A DNA stretch of 64,000 nt, from contig NZ_FRCQ01000009.1 of assembly GCF_900142965.1 (NCBI RefSeq), forward strand, positions 62,001 to 126,000, given 5' to 3'. Position 1 is the first letter of the stretch. The number at the start of each line of letters is the position of its first letter. Below the pieces are notes generated by a model. That model was not told the origin of the DNA. It was given only the letters and a program-made list of their open reading frames with translations, and ran no database searches. The position numbers were made by a program, and so were the translations under genes. Origin of the DNA: Rhizobacter sp. OV335. GTDB lineage: Bacteria; Pseudomonadota; Gammaproteobacteria; Burkholderiales; Burkholderiaceae_C. Positions 25,543 to 38,348 of this stretch are shown piece after piece.

Positions 25543-26704
25543 GTGCCGCCTCAACTGCTGACAAACCCAGGACAGGCTCTGCTGGCACTCGCGGACGGAA
25601 CGGTCTTTCAGGGCGTCTCGATCGGCGCGCCCGGCGAGACCATCGGCGAAGTGGTGTTCAACACCGCGCTGACCGGCTATCAGGAAATCCTGACCGACCC
25701 GAGCTACTGCCGCCAGATCGTCACGCTGACCTATCCGCACATCGGCAACTACGGTGTCAACGATGAAGATGTGGAAGCCAACCGCGTCTTCGCGGCCGGC
25801 CTGATCATCAAGGACCTGCCGCTGCTCGCGTCGAACTTCCGCCAGACGATGACGCTGGCGCAGTACCTGCAACGCGAAGGCACGGTCGCCATCGCCAACA
25901 TCGACACCCGCCGCCTGACGCGCGTGCTGCGCACCCGCGGCGCGCAGAACGGCTGCATCGTCACGCTGGCCGTCGGCCAGGCCGTGACCGACGAGATCCG
26001 CAACGGCGCCATCGCGAAGGCCAAGGCCGCGCCCAGCATGGCCGGGCTCGACCTGGCCAAGGTGGTCAGCGAGACGAAGCCCTACGACTGGACCGAGACC
26101 GAATGGACGCTCGGCGAGGGCTACGGCACGCTGAAGGATCCGCGCTTCCACGTCGTCGCGTACGACTTCGGCGTCAAGCGCAACATCCTGCGCATGCTCG
26201 CGGCCCGCGGCTGCAAGGTCACCGTGGTGCCGGCGCAGACCCCGGCCGCCGACGTGCTGGCCTACAAGCCCGACGGCATCTTCCTGAGCAACGGCCCCGG
26301 CGACCCCGAGCCTTGCGACTACGCGATCGCCGCGACGCGCACGCTGATCGACACCGGCATCCCGACCTTCGGCATCTGCCTGGGCCACCAGATCCTCGCG
26401 CTGGCCTCCGGCGCGAAGACCTTCAAGATGAAGTTCGGCCACCACGGCGCGAACCACCCGGTGAAGGACCTCGACAACGGTCGCGTCAGCATCACGAGCC
26501 AGAACCACGGCTTCGCGGTCGACGAGAAGACCCTGCCTGCCAACCTGCGCCCCACGCACGTCAGCCTGTTCGACGGCACGCTGCAGGGCCTGGCACGCAC
26601 CGACAAACCCGCTTTCTGCTTCCAGGGCCATCCAGAGGCCTCCCCGGGACCCCATGACATCGGCTACCTGTTCGACCGCTTCACGGCCATGATGGAGAAG
26701 AACA

Positions 26705-26712
<8 letters not shown>
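25543..26712 (+). CDS. carA: Carbamoyl phosphate synthase small subunit
   Basis: A 389-residue glutaminase subunit that supplies ammonia from glutamine for carbamoyl phosphate in arginine and pyrimidine synthesis. The CPSase small-chain domain ([16 protein letters not shown]...[16 protein letters not shown]) is followed by a class I amidotransferase with Cys in [15 protein letters not shown] and His/Glu in [17 protein letters not shown] 25543 was chosen because GGAG lies six bases upstream and it fits the family start; no ATG is available there. Its stop overlaps carB by eight bases. Confidence 0.95.
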
Positions 26713-29971
<3,259 letters not shown>

Positions 29972-29989
29972 ACTTTCTGAAACACATCG

Positions 29990-30036
29990 GCCGCCGCCGG
30001 GCCTCCCGCGAGGGAGAGGGCGGCGGCTTCATTTTT
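29990..30036 (+). terminator. Strong hairpin with T-run between carB and greA
   Basis: GCCGCCGCC (29990-29998) pairs with GGCGGCGGC (30019-30027). An inner CCTCCC/GGGAG pairing extends the stem, and TTCATTTTT follows. This is a good intrinsic terminator for carAB; greA starts 17 bases later, so read-through or a promoter hidden upstream must supply greA. Confidence 0.75.
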
Positions 30037-30053
30037 GCCTCCAGGGTTCCACC

Positions 30054-30530
30054 ATGACGACCATCCCCATCACCGTGCGCGGTGCCGAAAAACTCAAGGA
30101 AGAACTGCATCGGCTGAAGACGGTGGAACGCCATTCGGTCATCCAGGCGATTGCCGAGGCGCGCGCGCAGGGCGACCTGTCCGAGAACGCCGAGTACGAA
30201 GCCGCCAAGGACAAGCAGGGCTTCATCGAGGGCCGCATCCTCGAGATCGAAGGCAAGCTCGCCGCCGCGCAGATCATCGACCCGAAGACGCTGAATGCCG
30301 AAGGCCGCGTGGTGTTCGGCGCCACCGTCGAGCTCGAGGACGAGAAGACCGGCAATCCGGTCACGTACCAGATCGTCGGCGAGGATGAAGCCGACCTGAA
30401 GGAAGGCCGCATCTCGATCGGCTCCCCGATCTCCCGTGCGCTGATCGGCAAGGTGGCCGGCGACGTGGCCGAGGTGCAGGCGCCCGGTGGCGTCAAGAGC
30501 TACGAGATCATCGAAGTCCGGTATGTCTGA
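30054..30530 (+). CDS. greA: Transcription elongation factor GreA
   Basis: A 158-residue factor that enters the RNA polymerase secondary channel and triggers cleavage of backtracked RNA. The N-terminal coiled coil has the acidic tip sequence [21 protein letters not shown]; the C-terminal FKBP-like domain has [15 protein letters not shown]...[25 protein letters not shown]. Length and motifs are standard. It follows carB after a terminator-like hairpin. Confidence 0.96.
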   Translation: MTTIPITVRGAEKLKEELHRLKTVERHSVIQAIAEARAQGDLSENAEYEAAKDKQGFIEGRILEIEGKLAAAQIIDPKTLNAEGRVVFGATVELEDEKTGNPVTYQIVGEDEADLKEGRISIGSPISRALIGKVAGDVAEVQAPGGVKSYEIIEVRYV

Positions 30531-30547
30531 AGTCCGCCATGTCTGAC

Positions 30548-30572
30548 AAGCGGCTCGGTGGGCGCCGCTTGA
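30548..30572 (+). repeat. Hairpin after greA
   Basis: CAAGCGGC, nine bases, GCCGCTTG: a perfect 8-bp stem between greA and the DUF4149 gene, without a T-run. It may protect the greA mRNA end or weaken read-through. Confidence 0.35.
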
Positions 30573-30579
30573 GGCGGAC

Positions 30580-31026
30580 ATGAGCTCGCACAGATTGCAG
30601 CGCTTCGCGGGCTGGCTGGCCGGCCTGTGGGCCGGCGTGCTGCTGGGCGTGGGCTTCATCGGCGCGCCGGCCGGGTTCGCGAGCACCTTCCCCGAGACCG
30701 CCGGGCGGATCGCCGGGCGCATGTTCATGCAGGAGGCCTACCTGAGCCTCGGCCTGGCGGTGCTGCTGTTGATGGTGCTGCGCCGGATCTGGCAGCAGAC
30801 CGAAACCCGCGGCAGCGTGCTGGGCGCCGATGCGCTGATGCTGCTCGCGGTTGCGTTCTGCACGGTGCTGGGCTGGTTCGGCTTGCAGCCGGCGATGGCC
30901 GCGGCGCGGGGCGGGCAGGGCGCGATGTCGTTCGGCGCCTTGCATGCCTTGTCGATGGCGCTGTACGCGACCAAGACCGCGCTGCTGCTGGTGCTGGCCT
31001 GGCGGCTCCACGGGAGCCGGGCCTGA
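30580..31026 (+). CDS. DUF4149 family membrane protein
   Basis: A 148-residue integral membrane protein with four hydrophobic helices (GWLAGLWAGVLLGVGFIGAP, LSLGLAVLLLMVL, ALMLLAVAFCTVLGWF, LYATKTALLLVLAW). The placement between greA and yhbY is common in Burkholderiales. The molecular role is unknown. It converges with yhbY. Confidence 0.85.
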   Translation: MSSHRLQRFAGWLAGLWAGVLLGVGFIGAPAGFASTFPETAGRIAGRMFMQEAYLSLGLAVLLLMVLRRIWQQTETRGSVLGADALMLLAVAFCTVLGWFGLQPAMAAARGGQGAMSFGALHALSMALYATKTALLLVLAWRLHGSRA

Positions 31027-31041
31027 CGGCCGCGCGTCGAT

Positions 31042-31515
31042 TCAGTCGGCGGCGGTCTTCTTCAGGCTCGTGATGCGCTTCTTCGCGCGCTTGATCTCGC
31101 CGCCGGCGGCGACGCGCTGGTTGCCCAGCACCTTGAGCTTCTTGACCTGCGGGCGGTGGTTGCCGCTCTTCGAGAACTTCAGGATCTTGACGGTGCGCGG
31201 CCCCGGCATGCGGTCTTCGCGCTCGGCCTTTTCCTTCGGCGGTATCGGGCGCCACAGCACCAGCAGCTTGCCGATGTGCTGGATCGGTGCGGCATTCAGC
31301 TGGTCGCTCAACTGGGCGAGGATGGCCTCGCGGGTGGCGCGTTCGTCGGAGAAGACGCGCACCTTGATCAGGCCGTGGGCATTGAGCGCAGCATCGGCCT
31401 CCTTGATCACGGCAGGAGTCAGGCCGTCACCGCCGATCAGGACGACCGGGTTCAGGTGGTGGGCTTCGGCGCGCATGTCCTTGCGCTGGGCGGGGGTCAG
31501 TTCGATGGCAGGCAT
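31042..31515 (-). CDS. yhbY: CRM-domain ribosome assembly protein YhbY
   Basis: A 157-residue RNA-binding protein. The CRM/KH-like domain fills residues 1-100 ([49 protein letters not shown]), with the GxxG-like loop IGGDG. It associates with pre-50S particles in E. coli. The C-terminal 60 residues are a basic tail ([25 protein letters not shown]) not present in the roughly 97-residue E. coli protein. It is divergent from rlmE with only 33 bases between the start codons. Confidence 0.93.
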   Translation of the reverse strand: MPAIELTPAQRKDMRAEAHHLNPVVLIGGDGLTPAVIKEADAALNAHGLIKVRVFSDERATREAILAQLSDQLNAAPIQHIGKLLVLWRPIPPKEKAEREDRMPGPRTVKILKFSKSGNHRPQVKKLKVLGNQRVAAGGEIKRAKKRITSLKKTAAD

Positions 31516-31548
31516 CTCGGTATTATCGTTTGCAGTGAGCGTAAGCCA
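31516..31548. promoter_or_regulatory. 33-bp yhbY/rlmE divergent spacer
   Basis: The spacer is only 33 bases. The minus strand has GATAAT five bases ahead of the yhbY ATG, so a transcript from it would be nearly leaderless or begin inside the gene. At least one of the two genes probably uses a promoter inside the other's coding region. Confidence 0.35.
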
Positions 31549-32250
31549 ATGAAAATCAAGACAAAAAGCAAGAAGGTCAACAAGGCGTGGTTGCATGACC
31601 ACCTCAACGACACGTACGTCAAGCTGGCCAAGAAAGAGGGCTATCGGGCCCGTGCGGCCTACAAGCTGAAGGAAATCGACGAGGAGCTGAAGCTGATCCA
31701 CCCGGGCCAGCTGGTGGTCGACCTGGGCGCCGCGCCCGGGGCCTGGAGCCAGTATGTGCGACGCAAATTCGCCCCGAAGGAAGTCGGCGGGCTCGGGGGC
31801 GCCGCCGCCGGCGAACTGAACGGCACCATCATCGCGCTCGACATCCTGCCGATCGAGCCGATCGAAGGCGTCGTCTTTTTCCAGGGCGATTTTCGCGAGG
31901 ATGCGGTGCTGGCGCAGTTGCACGAGCTGGTGGGCGGCCGGCCGGTTGACGTGGTGATTTCCGACATGGCGCCCAATCTGTCGGGCATCGAGAGTTCCGA
32001 TGCGGCCCGCATGGAGCACCTGGTGGAGCTGGCGGTCGAATTCGCGCAGAACCATCTGACGCCGAATGGCGCACTGGTCAGCAAGGTTTTCCACGGCAGC
32101 GGCCACAGCCAGTTGGTCGAAATATTCAAGAAAACCTTCCGGGTCGTGAAACCGATCAAACCGAAGGCATCGCGCGACAAATCGTCCGAAACCTTCCTGG
32201 TCGGGATTGGTCTCAAGAATCCTGGGATCCAGGTCGATAAGCGTTCGTGA
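31549..32250 (+). CDS. rlmE: 23S rRNA (uridine(2552)-2'-O)-methyltransferase RlmE (FtsJ/RrmJ)
   Basis: A 233-residue methyltransferase acting on the A-loop U2552 of the assembled 50S subunit. The FtsJ fold is clear: [15 protein letters not shown] (catalytic Lys), [19 protein letters not shown] (SAM motif), [19 protein letters not shown] (catalytic Asp) and [10 protein letters not shown] with the second Lys. The C-terminal [16 protein letters not shown] is standard. It is divergent from yhbY and precedes ftsH, the conserved rlmE-ftsH order. Confidence 0.96.
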   Translation: MKIKTKSKKVNKAWLHDHLNDTYVKLAKKEGYRARAAYKLKEIDEELKLIHPGQLVVDLGAAPGAWSQYVRRKFAPKEVGGLGGAAAGELNGTIIALDILPIEPIEGVVFFQGDFREDAVLAQLHELVGGRPVDVVISDMAPNLSGIESSDAARMEHLVELAVEFAQNHLTPNGALVSKVFHGSGHSQLVEIFKKTFRVVKPIKPKASRDKSSETFLVGIGLKNPGIQVDKRS

Positions 32251-32349
32251 AGTCGCGTGGGTTGAGTGGACTAGAATCGTCCCCAGATGCCGTGGATGTT
32301 GGGCACGTCCTGTGCCCGCGCTGAGGATTTATCGCAAGAAGGAGCCGCG

Positions 32350-34251
32350 GTGAACAATCAATGGTTCTCCAAAGTCGCTGTCTGGCTGGTGATCGCACTC
32401 GTGCTGTTCACCGTGTTCAAGCAGTTCGACAAGGGTGCAATGCAAGGCAACCAGATCGGCTACTCCGACTTCCTCGAGGAAGTTCGCAGCAAGCGGATCA
32501 AGAGCGTCCAGCTCCAGGAAGGGCCTTCCGGTACCGAGATCAAGGCCAAGACCACCGACGACAAGGACCTGCGCACCACCGCAACCTTCCTCGACCGCGG
32601 CCTCGTGGGTGACCTGATCAACAACAACGTCAAGTTCGACGTCAAGCCCCGCGAGGAGCCGTCGATCCTGTTGAGCATCCTCGGCTCGTGGGGCCCGATG
32701 CTGTTGCTGATCGGCGTGTGGATCTACTTCATGCGCCAGATGCAGGGCGGCGGCAAGGGCGGCGCGTTCAGCTTCGGCAAGTCGAAGGCGCGCATGCTCG
32801 ATGAAGCGAACAACACCACCACCTTCGCCGATGTCGCCGGTTGCGACGAGGCCAAGGAAGAGGTCAAGGAGTTGGTCGACTTCCTGAAGGACCCGCAGAA
32901 GTTCCAGAAGCTCGGCGGCCGCATTCCGCGCGGCGTGCTGCTGGTCGGCCCTCCGGGCACCGGCAAGACGCTGCTGGCCAAGGCGATCGCCGGCGAGGCG
33001 AAGGTGCCGTTCTTCAGCATCTCCGGCTCCGACTTCGTCGAGATGTTCGTCGGCGTCGGTGCGGCCCGCGTGCGCGACATGTTCGAGCAGGCGAAGAAGA
33101 GCGCGCCCTGCATCATCTTCGTCGACGAAATCGACGCGGTCGGCCGCCACCGCGGTGCCGGCCTCGGCGGCGGCAACGACGAGCGCGAGCAGACGCTGAA
33201 CCAGATGCTGGTCGAGATGGACGGCTTCGAGACCAACCTCGGCGTGATCGTGATGGCGGCCACCAACCGGCCCGACATCCTCGACCCCGCGCTGCTGCGC
33301 CCGGGCCGCTTCGACCGCCAGGTCTACGTGACGCTGCCGGACATCCGCGGCCGCGAGCAGATCATCAACGTGCACATGCGCAAGGTGCCGGTCGGTGCCG
33401 ACATCCGTGCCGACATCCTCGCGCGCGGCACGCCGGGCTTCTCGGGTGCCGATCTCGCGAACCTCGTCAACGAGGCCGCGCTGTTCGCCGCGCGCCGCAA
33501 TGGCCGGGTCGTCGAGATGATCGACTTCGAGCGCGCCAAGGACAAGATCATGATGGGCGCCGAGCGCAAATCGATGGTCATGGACGAGGACGAGCGCCGC
33601 AACACCGCGTACCACGAGTCCGGCCACGCGCTGATCGGCCGCATGCTGCCGAAGCTCGACCCGGTGCACAAGGTCACCATCATCCCGCGCGGCCGTGCGC
33701 TGGGCGTCACGCTGTCGCTGCCCGAGAAGGACCGCTACAGCTACGACCGCGAGTACATGCTGAACATGATCAGCATGCTGTTCGGTGGCCGCATCGCCGA
33801 AGAAGTGTTCATGAACCAGATGACCACCGGCGCCTCGAACGACTTCGAGCGTGCGACGTCGATGGCGCGCGACATGGTCACCCGCTACGGCATGACCGAC
33901 GAGCTGGGCCCGATGGTCTATGCCGAGAACGAGAGCGAGGTCTTCCTCGGCCGTTCGGTGACCAAGCAGGTCAATGTGTCCGAGCAGACGATGCAGAAGG
34001 TCGACGACGTGATCCGCCGCATCATCGACGAGCAGTACGCGGTCGCCCGCAAGCTGATCGAGGACAACCAGGACAAGATGCACGCGATGGCGAAGGCGCT
34101 GCTCGAATGGGAAACCATTGACGCCGACCAGATCGACGACATCATGGACAACCGCCCGCCGCGTCCGCCGAAGGACTGGGGCCCCAGTTCCGGCAAGCCG
34201 AGCGGCCCGACGCCGCCCGTCAAGACGGACGGCGCACCGGCTGCGGCCTGA
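32350..34251 (+). CDS. ftsH: ATP-dependent zinc metalloprotease FtsH
   Basis: A 633-residue membrane AAA protease. Two transmembrane helices (about residues 8-23 and 106-128) flank a periplasmic domain. The AAA module has Walker A GPPGTGKT (200-207), Walker [12 protein letters not shown] and the second region of homology with [20 protein letters not shown]. The zinc protease motif is HESGH (422-426). It degrades membrane proteins and regulators such as LpxC in E. coli. GTG 32350 follows AAGGAG and gives the usual MNNQWFSK start; an ATG at 32287 has no such support. It is followed by a terminator. Confidence 0.96.
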   Translation: MNNQWFSKVAVWLVIALVLFTVFKQFDKGAMQGNQIGYSDFLEEVRSKRIKSVQLQEGPSGTEIKAKTTDDKDLRTTATFLDRGLVGDLINNNVKFDVKPREEPSILLSILGSWGPMLLLIGVWIYFMRQMQGGGKGGAFSFGKSKARMLDEANNTTTFADVAGCDEAKEEVKELVDFLKDPQKFQKLGGRIPRGVLLVGPPGTGKTLLAKAIAGEAKVPFFSISGSDFVEMFVGVGAARVRDMFEQAKKSAPCIIFVDEIDAVGRHRGAGLGGGNDEREQTLNQMLVEMDGFETNLGVIVMAATNRPDILDPALLRPGRFDRQVYVTLPDIRGREQIINVHMRKVPVGADIRADILARGTPGFSGADLANLVNEAALFAARRNGRVVEMIDFERAKDKIMMGAERKSMVMDEDERRNTAYHESGHALIGRMLPKLDPVHKVTIIPRGRALGVTLSLPEKDRYSYDREYMLNMISMLFGGRIAEEVFMNQMTTGASNDFERATSMARDMVTRYGMTDELGPMVYAENESEVFLGRSVTKQVNVSEQTMQKVDDVIRRIIDEQYAVARKLIEDNQDKMHAMAKALLEWETIDADQIDDIMDNRPPRPPKDWGPSSGKPSGPTPPVKTDGAPAAA

Positions 34252-34272
34252 GCGAGCTGACGGATTCAGACG

Positions 34273-34293
34273 ACGGGGCTTCGGCCCCGTTTT
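34273..34293 (+). terminator. Intrinsic terminator after ftsH
   Basis: ACGGGGC, loop TTCG, GCCCCGT, then TTT: a UUCG-capped 7-bp stem with a short T-run. It ends 24 bases before the folP start used here, so folP-glmM may be partly uncoupled from ftsH. Confidence 0.75.
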
Positions 34294-34316
34294 CAATGGC
34301 GGAACAGAACCCTGCA

Positions 34317-35159
34317 ATGCACTGGCAGACCACGCGCTTCCCGATCGACCTGACGCGCCCGCGCGTGATGGGCATCGTCAACCTGACGCCCGATTCGTTC
34401 TCCGACGGCGGCCAGCATGCGACGACGCGCACCGCGCTGGCGCACTGTGAGCAGTTGCTGAAGGAGGGAGCCGACATCCTCGACCTCGGGGCCGAATCCA
34501 GCCGGCCCGGTGCCGACGCAGTGTCGCTGGACGACGAACTGGCGCGCTTGCTGCCGGTGCTGCGCGAGGCGCTGCGGCTGCAGGTGCCGCTGTCGATCGA
34601 CACCTGCAAGACCGAGGTGATGCGCGCCGCGCTGGACCTCGGTGCCGACATCGTCAACGACATCTTCGCGCTGCAGGCGCCAGGCGCGGAGGAAGCGGTC
34701 GCCGCGCATCCGGCCTGCGGCATCTGCCTGATGCACGCCCAGGGCGAGCCGAAATCGATGCAGGCGGCGCCGCACTACGACGATGTCGTCGCCGACGTGC
34801 GCGATTTCCTCGCCGGGCGCTGCAATGCACTCGCGCAGCGCGGTGTCGCCGCCGAGCGCATCGTGATCGACCCGGGCATCGGCTTCGGCAAGACGGTCGC
34901 GCACAACTTCACGCTGCTGGCGCGCCAGCGCGAGCTGCTGGCGCTGGGGTATCCGGTGCTGGCAGGGTGGTCGCGCAAGAGCAGCCTCGGCGCCGTCACC
35001 GGGCGGCCGGTGGGCGAGCGGCTGGCGGGCAGCCTCGCCGCGGCGCTGGCGGCCGTCCAGAACGGTGCCCGTGTGTTGCGGGTCCACGACGTCGCCCCCA
35101 CGGTGGACGCCCTCAAGGTGTGGGGTGCCGCCGGCCTGATCGACGGCGACGGCCGATAG
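34317..35159 (+). CDS. folP: Dihydropteroate synthase
   Basis: A 280-residue folate enzyme condensing p-aminobenzoate with the pterin pyrophosphate; target of sulfonamides. Signature blocks are VMGIVNLTPDSFSDGG, ADILDLGAESSRPGA, PLSIDTCKTEVMRAAL, VNDIFAL, IVIDPGIGFGKTVAHN and AGWSRKSSLGAVTGRP. ATG 34317 (MHWQTTRF) fits homologue starts; ATG 34296 lies directly behind the ftsH terminator. It is 48 bases ahead of glmM. Confidence 0.95.
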   Translation: MHWQTTRFPIDLTRPRVMGIVNLTPDSFSDGGQHATTRTALAHCEQLLKEGADILDLGAESSRPGADAVSLDDELARLLPVLREALRLQVPLSIDTCKTEVMRAALDLGADIVNDIFALQAPGAEEAVAAHPACGICLMHAQGEPKSMQAAPHYDDVVADVRDFLAGRCNALAQRGVAAERIVIDPGIGFGKTVAHNFTLLARQRELLALGYPVLAGWSRKSSLGAVTGRPVGERLAGSLAAALAAVQNGARVLRVHDVAPTVDALKVWGAAGLIDGDGR

Positions 35160-35207
35160 TTGCCGCAAAATCCCGTCCTGATCGATCCTGGGCGTGGAGA
35201 CAAGCGA

Positions 35208-36539
35208 ATGAGCAGAACCTATTTCGGCACCGACGGCATTCGCGGCACCGTCGGCCAATCGCCGATCACCCCTGATTTCATGCTGCGCCTGGGCCATGCG
35301 GTCGGCCGGGTGCTGAAGGCCGGCATCGCCAAGCCGACGGTGCTGATCGGCAAGGACACGCGGATCTCCGGCTACATGATCGAATCGGCGCTGGAAGCCG
35401 GCTTCGCGTCGGCCGGCGTCGACGTGCTGCTCACCGGCCCGCTGCCGACGCCGGGCGTGGCCTACCTCACGCGTGCGTTGCGGCTGGATCTCGGCGTCGT
35501 GATCAGCGCCTCGCACAACGCCTACCCGGACAACGGCATCAAGTTCTTCTCGGCACGCGGCGAGAAGCTGCCCGACGAATGGGAGCAACGCGTCGAGGCC
35601 ACGCTGTTGGAGCCGGCGCAATGGGTCGACTCGGCCCAGCTCGGCAAGGCGCGCCGGCTCGAGGCCGCACGCGGCCGCTACGTCGAGTTCTGCAAGAGCA
35701 CCTTCAGCAACGACCTGTCGCTGAAGGGCCTGAAGATCGTCGTCGACGCGGCGCACGGCGCCGGCTATCAATCCGGCCCGGACGTGTTCCATGAACTGGG
35801 CGCCGAGGTCGTCGCGATCGGCTGCAGCCCCGACGGCGTCAACATCAATGCCGGCTTCGGTGCCACCGCGCCGGCGGCGCTGGTCCAGGCGGTGCGCGAG
35901 CACAAGGCGCACTACGGCGTCGCGCTCGACGGCGATGCCGACCGCCTGCAGCTGGTCGATGCCGATGGCCGCTTGTACAACGGCGACGAGCTGCTCTACG
36001 TGATGGTGGCCGACCGCTTGGCGCAGGGCCAGCGCGTGCCCGGCGCGGTCGGTACGCTGATGACCAACATGGCGGTCGAGGTGGCGCTGAAGGCACAGGA
36101 CATCGAGTTCGTGCGTGCCAAGGTCGGTGACCGCTACGTGCTCGAAGAGCTGGCCGCGCGCGGCTGGCTGCTCGGCGGCGAAGGCTCGGGCCACCTGCTG
36201 GCGCTCGACAAGCACACCACCGGCGACGGCATCGTCAGCGCGCTGCAGGTGCTGCAGGCGGTGAGCCGCAGCGGCAAGTCGCTGGCCCAGTTGGTCGAGG
36301 CGGTGACGCTGTTCCCGCAGGTGCTGATCAACGTGCGGCTGAAGCCCGGCCAGGACTGGAAGTCCGCACCCAGGCTGGCCGAGACGCAGGCCGCCGTGCA
36401 GCGCGAGCTGGGCAACGACGGCCGCCTGCTGATCCGCCCCTCCGGCACCGAGCCGCTGGTGCGCGTGATGGTCGAGGCCCGCGACGCGGCGCAAGCCAAG
36501 GCCTGCGCAGAGCGTCTGGCCGACACCCTGCGCGCCTGA
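35208..36539 (+). CDS. glmM: Phosphoglucosamine mutase
   Basis: A 443-residue enzyme converting glucosamine-6-phosphate to the 1-phosphate for UDP-GlcNAc synthesis. The active phosphoserine is Ser102 in [15 protein letters not shown]. The metal loop is [13 protein letters not shown], the sugar-binding loop GGEGSGHLL, and the phosphate-binding loop [18 protein letters not shown] 35208 gives the family start [13 protein letters not shown]. It is last in rlmE-ftsH-folP-glmM and converges with the FAS1 lipoprotein gene. Confidence 0.96.
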   Translation: MSRTYFGTDGIRGTVGQSPITPDFMLRLGHAVGRVLKAGIAKPTVLIGKDTRISGYMIESALEAGFASAGVDVLLTGPLPTPGVAYLTRALRLDLGVVISASHNAYPDNGIKFFSARGEKLPDEWEQRVEATLLEPAQWVDSAQLGKARRLEAARGRYVEFCKSTFSNDLSLKGLKIVVDAAHGAGYQSGPDVFHELGAEVVAIGCSPDGVNINAGFGATAPAALVQAVREHKAHYGVALDGDADRLQLVDADGRLYNGDELLYVMVADRLAQGQRVPGAVGTLMTNMAVEVALKAQDIEFVRAKVGDRYVLEELAARGWLLGGEGSGHLLALDKHTTGDGIVSALQVLQAVSRSGKSLAQLVEAVTLFPQVLINVRLKPGQDWKSAPRLAETQAAVQRELGNDGRLLIRPSGTEPLVRVMVEARDAAQAKACAERLADTLRA

Positions 36540-36544
36540 GGCGC

Positions 36545-37030
36545 TTACTTCGTGGCCGGGATGAAGACGCGGTCGACGATCTGAACGACGCCGTTGGTGG
36601 CCTTCAGGTCGGCCTGCGTCACGACGGCGTCTTCGACCGTCACGAACGTGCCCGACTTCGACAGCGCGAGGTTGCCGCCCTGCAGCGTCTTGACCGGGCC
36701 GTTCTTGATGTCGGCCGAGGTCAGCTGGGCCGGCACCACGTGGTAGTTCAGCAGCGCGACGAGGGCGGCCTTGTCCTTGGCCAGGTTCTCCATCGTCTTC
36801 GCCGGCACCGCCTTGAAGGCGTCGTTGCTCGGCGCGAACACCGTGTACGGGCCGGGGCCGCTCAGCGTGGCGGCGAGGCCGGCATCGCCGATCAGCTTGT
36901 TCAGCGTCGACAGCTCGGGCGTCGTCGCGGTGACCTCGGCGATGGTCTTCGGGGCCGGCGTGGTCGCGCAGCCGGCGGCCAGCAGGGTCAGGGCGGAGGT
37001 GGCGGCGATCAGCCAGATTCTCTTGTTCAT
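36545..37030 (-). CDS. Fasciclin (FAS1) domain lipoprotein
   Basis: A 161-residue cell-surface or periplasmic protein. The signal ends in LLAAGC (Cys21), so it is probably lipid-anchored. One FAS1 domain fills the rest: STLNKLIGDAGLAATLSGPGPYTVFAPSNDAFKAVP (H1 region) and ALLNYHVVPAQLTSADIKNG...VVQIVDRVFIPA (H2 region). Such domains act in adhesion, but bacterial roles are mostly unknown. It is divergent from pstS. Pho-box-like half sites at 37082-37110 lie upstream, so phosphate control is possible. Confidence 0.9.
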   Translation of the reverse strand: MNKRIWLIAATSALTLLAAGCATTPAPKTIAEVTATTPELSTLNKLIGDAGLAATLSGPGPYTVFAPSNDAFKAVPAKTMENLAKDKAALVALLNYHVVPAQLTSADIKNGPVKTLQGGNLALSKSGTFVTVEDAVVTQADLKATNGVVQIVDRVFIPATK

Positions 37031-37081
37031 CGAAGGTCCTTCAGGGGTTGGGATGGCTGGCCGGCAGCATATGGACCGCAT

Positions 37082-37110
37082 GTGACAGGGCCGTGAATAC
37101 TTCATGACAG
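37082..37110 (-). promoter_or_regulatory. Candidate Pho-box half sites upstream of the FAS1 gene
   Basis: The minus strand has CTGTCAT (37110-37104) and CTGTCAC (37088-37082), 22 bases apart, which is twice the 11-base Pho-box period. They lie about 50-80 bases upstream of the FAS1 start. This is weaker than the pstS box. Confidence 0.35.
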
Positions 37111-37169
37111 CCCGGGTTGCCGGGCGTCAGCCCGAAAATCGCGGCCGCGAACCGCATTCGATGACAGCG

Positions 37170-37187
37170 ATGTCACCGCCTTGTCAC
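37170..37187 (+). promoter_or_regulatory. Pho box of pstS
   Basis: ATGTCAC, CGCC, TTGTCAC: two 7-base repeats with a 4-base spacer, the PhoB binding pattern that replaces a -35. A plausible -10, TACAGT, begins 11 bases later (37198-37203). pstS starts at 37244. PhoB itself is encoded in this cluster. Confidence 0.8.
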
Positions 37188-37243
37188 ACAGCACTTTTAC
37201 AGTCCCTGGCATTCCTCCAGCCAGTACCCGAAAGGTGCGCACA

Positions 37244-38281
37244 ATGAATCTCAAGTCGTTCCGGTCCGTTGCCACCCTGGTGGCTGTCAGCGCGGTGTCG
37301 TCGATGGCCTTCGCTCAAGACATCACCGGCGCCGGCGCCACGTTCCCGGCCCCGCTGTACGCCAAGTGGGCCGAGGCCTACAACAAGGCCAGCGGCGCTC
37401 GCATCAACTACCAATCGGTCGGCTCGGGCGCAGGCCTGAAGCAGATCCGCTCGAAGACGGTCGACTTCGGCGCCTCCGACATGCCGCTGAAGGACGACGA
37501 ACTCGCCAAGGACGGCCTGGTGCAGTTCCCCACCGTGATCGGCGGCGTCGTGCCGGTCGTCAACATCAAGGGCATCCAGCCCGGCCAGATCAAGCTGACC
37601 GGCCAGGCGCTCGGCGACATCTACCTCGGCAAGGTCACCAAGTGGAACGACCCGTCGCTGGCCGCGCTGAACCCGGGCGTGCCGCTGCCGGACGCCGCGA
37701 TCTCGGTGGTGCGCCGTGCCGACGGCTCGGGCACCAGCTTCATCTTCACGAACTACCTGTCGAAGGTGAACGCCGAGTGGAAGGACAAGGTCGGTGAAGG
37801 CACCGCCGTCAACTGGCCGACCGGTGCGGGCGGCAAGGGCAACGAAGGCGTCTCGTCGTACGTGCAGCGCCTGCCGAACTCGATCGGCTACGTGGAATAC
37901 GCCTACGCGAAGCAGAACAAGATGTCGTACGTGCAGCTGAAGAACAAGGACGGCAACTTCGTGTCGCCGGACGATGCCAACTTCAAGGCTGCCGCGGCCG
38001 GCGCCGACTGGAGCAAGACCTTCTACCAAGTGCTGACCGAGCAGGCCGGCAAGGACTCGTGGCCGCTGACCGGCGCGACCTTCATCATGATGCAGAAGTC
38101 GCAGGACAAGCCGGTGCAGGCCTCCAACTCGCTGAAGTTCTTCGACTGGGCCTACGCCAACGGCGACAAGATGGCCGCCGAGCTCGAATACGTCGCGCTG
38201 CCCGATGCGGTGAAGGCGCTGGTCCGCAAGCAATGGGGCGAGATCAAGGACGCTTCGGGCAAGGCCGTCGCGGTCAAGTAA
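37244..38281 (+). CDS. pstS: Phosphate ABC transporter substrate-binding protein PstS
   Basis: A 345-residue periplasmic phosphate receptor. Signal peptide [20 protein letters not shown]...AFA. Phosphate-binding blocks are [40 protein letters not shown] and [16 protein letters not shown]. It is first gene of pstSCAB-phoU-phoBR behind a Pho box. A stable hairpin follows its stop, which would raise PstS levels over the permease. Confidence 0.97.
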   Translation: MNLKSFRSVATLVAVSAVSSMAFAQDITGAGATFPAPLYAKWAEAYNKASGARINYQSVGSGAGLKQIRSKTVDFGASDMPLKDDELAKDGLVQFPTVIGGVVPVVNIKGIQPGQIKLTGQALGDIYLGKVTKWNDPSLAALNPGVPLPDAAISVVRRADGSGTSFIFTNYLSKVNAEWKDKVGEGTAVNWPTGAGGKGNEGVSSYVQRLPNSIGYVEYAYAKQNKMSYVQLKNKDGNFVSPDDANFKAAAAGADWSKTFYQVLTEQAGKDSWPLTGATFIMMQKSQDKPVQASNSLKFFDWAYANGDKMAAELEYVALPDAVKALVRKQWGEIKDASGKAVAVK

Positions 38282-38299
38282 ACCCTGCAAGCAACCACC

Positions 38300-38328
38300 G
38301 GCGGCGAGTGCCTTCGGGCCTCGCCGCC
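38300..38328 (+). repeat. Stable hairpin between pstS and pstC
   Basis: GGCGGCGAG pairs with CTCGCCGCC, and an inner GCC-TTCG-GGC extends the stem with one bulged T. There is no T-run. It probably stabilises the pstS message or reduces read-through, making PstS more abundant than PstCAB. Confidence 0.55.
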
Positions 38329-38348
38329 CTCGCCTGGATGGAGGAATC

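Noticed and set aside
34296-34316. ATG 34296 as the folP start
   Set aside because: It lies three bases beyond the ftsH terminator without a ribosome site; ATG 34317 fits the family N-terminus better, though it is not proven.
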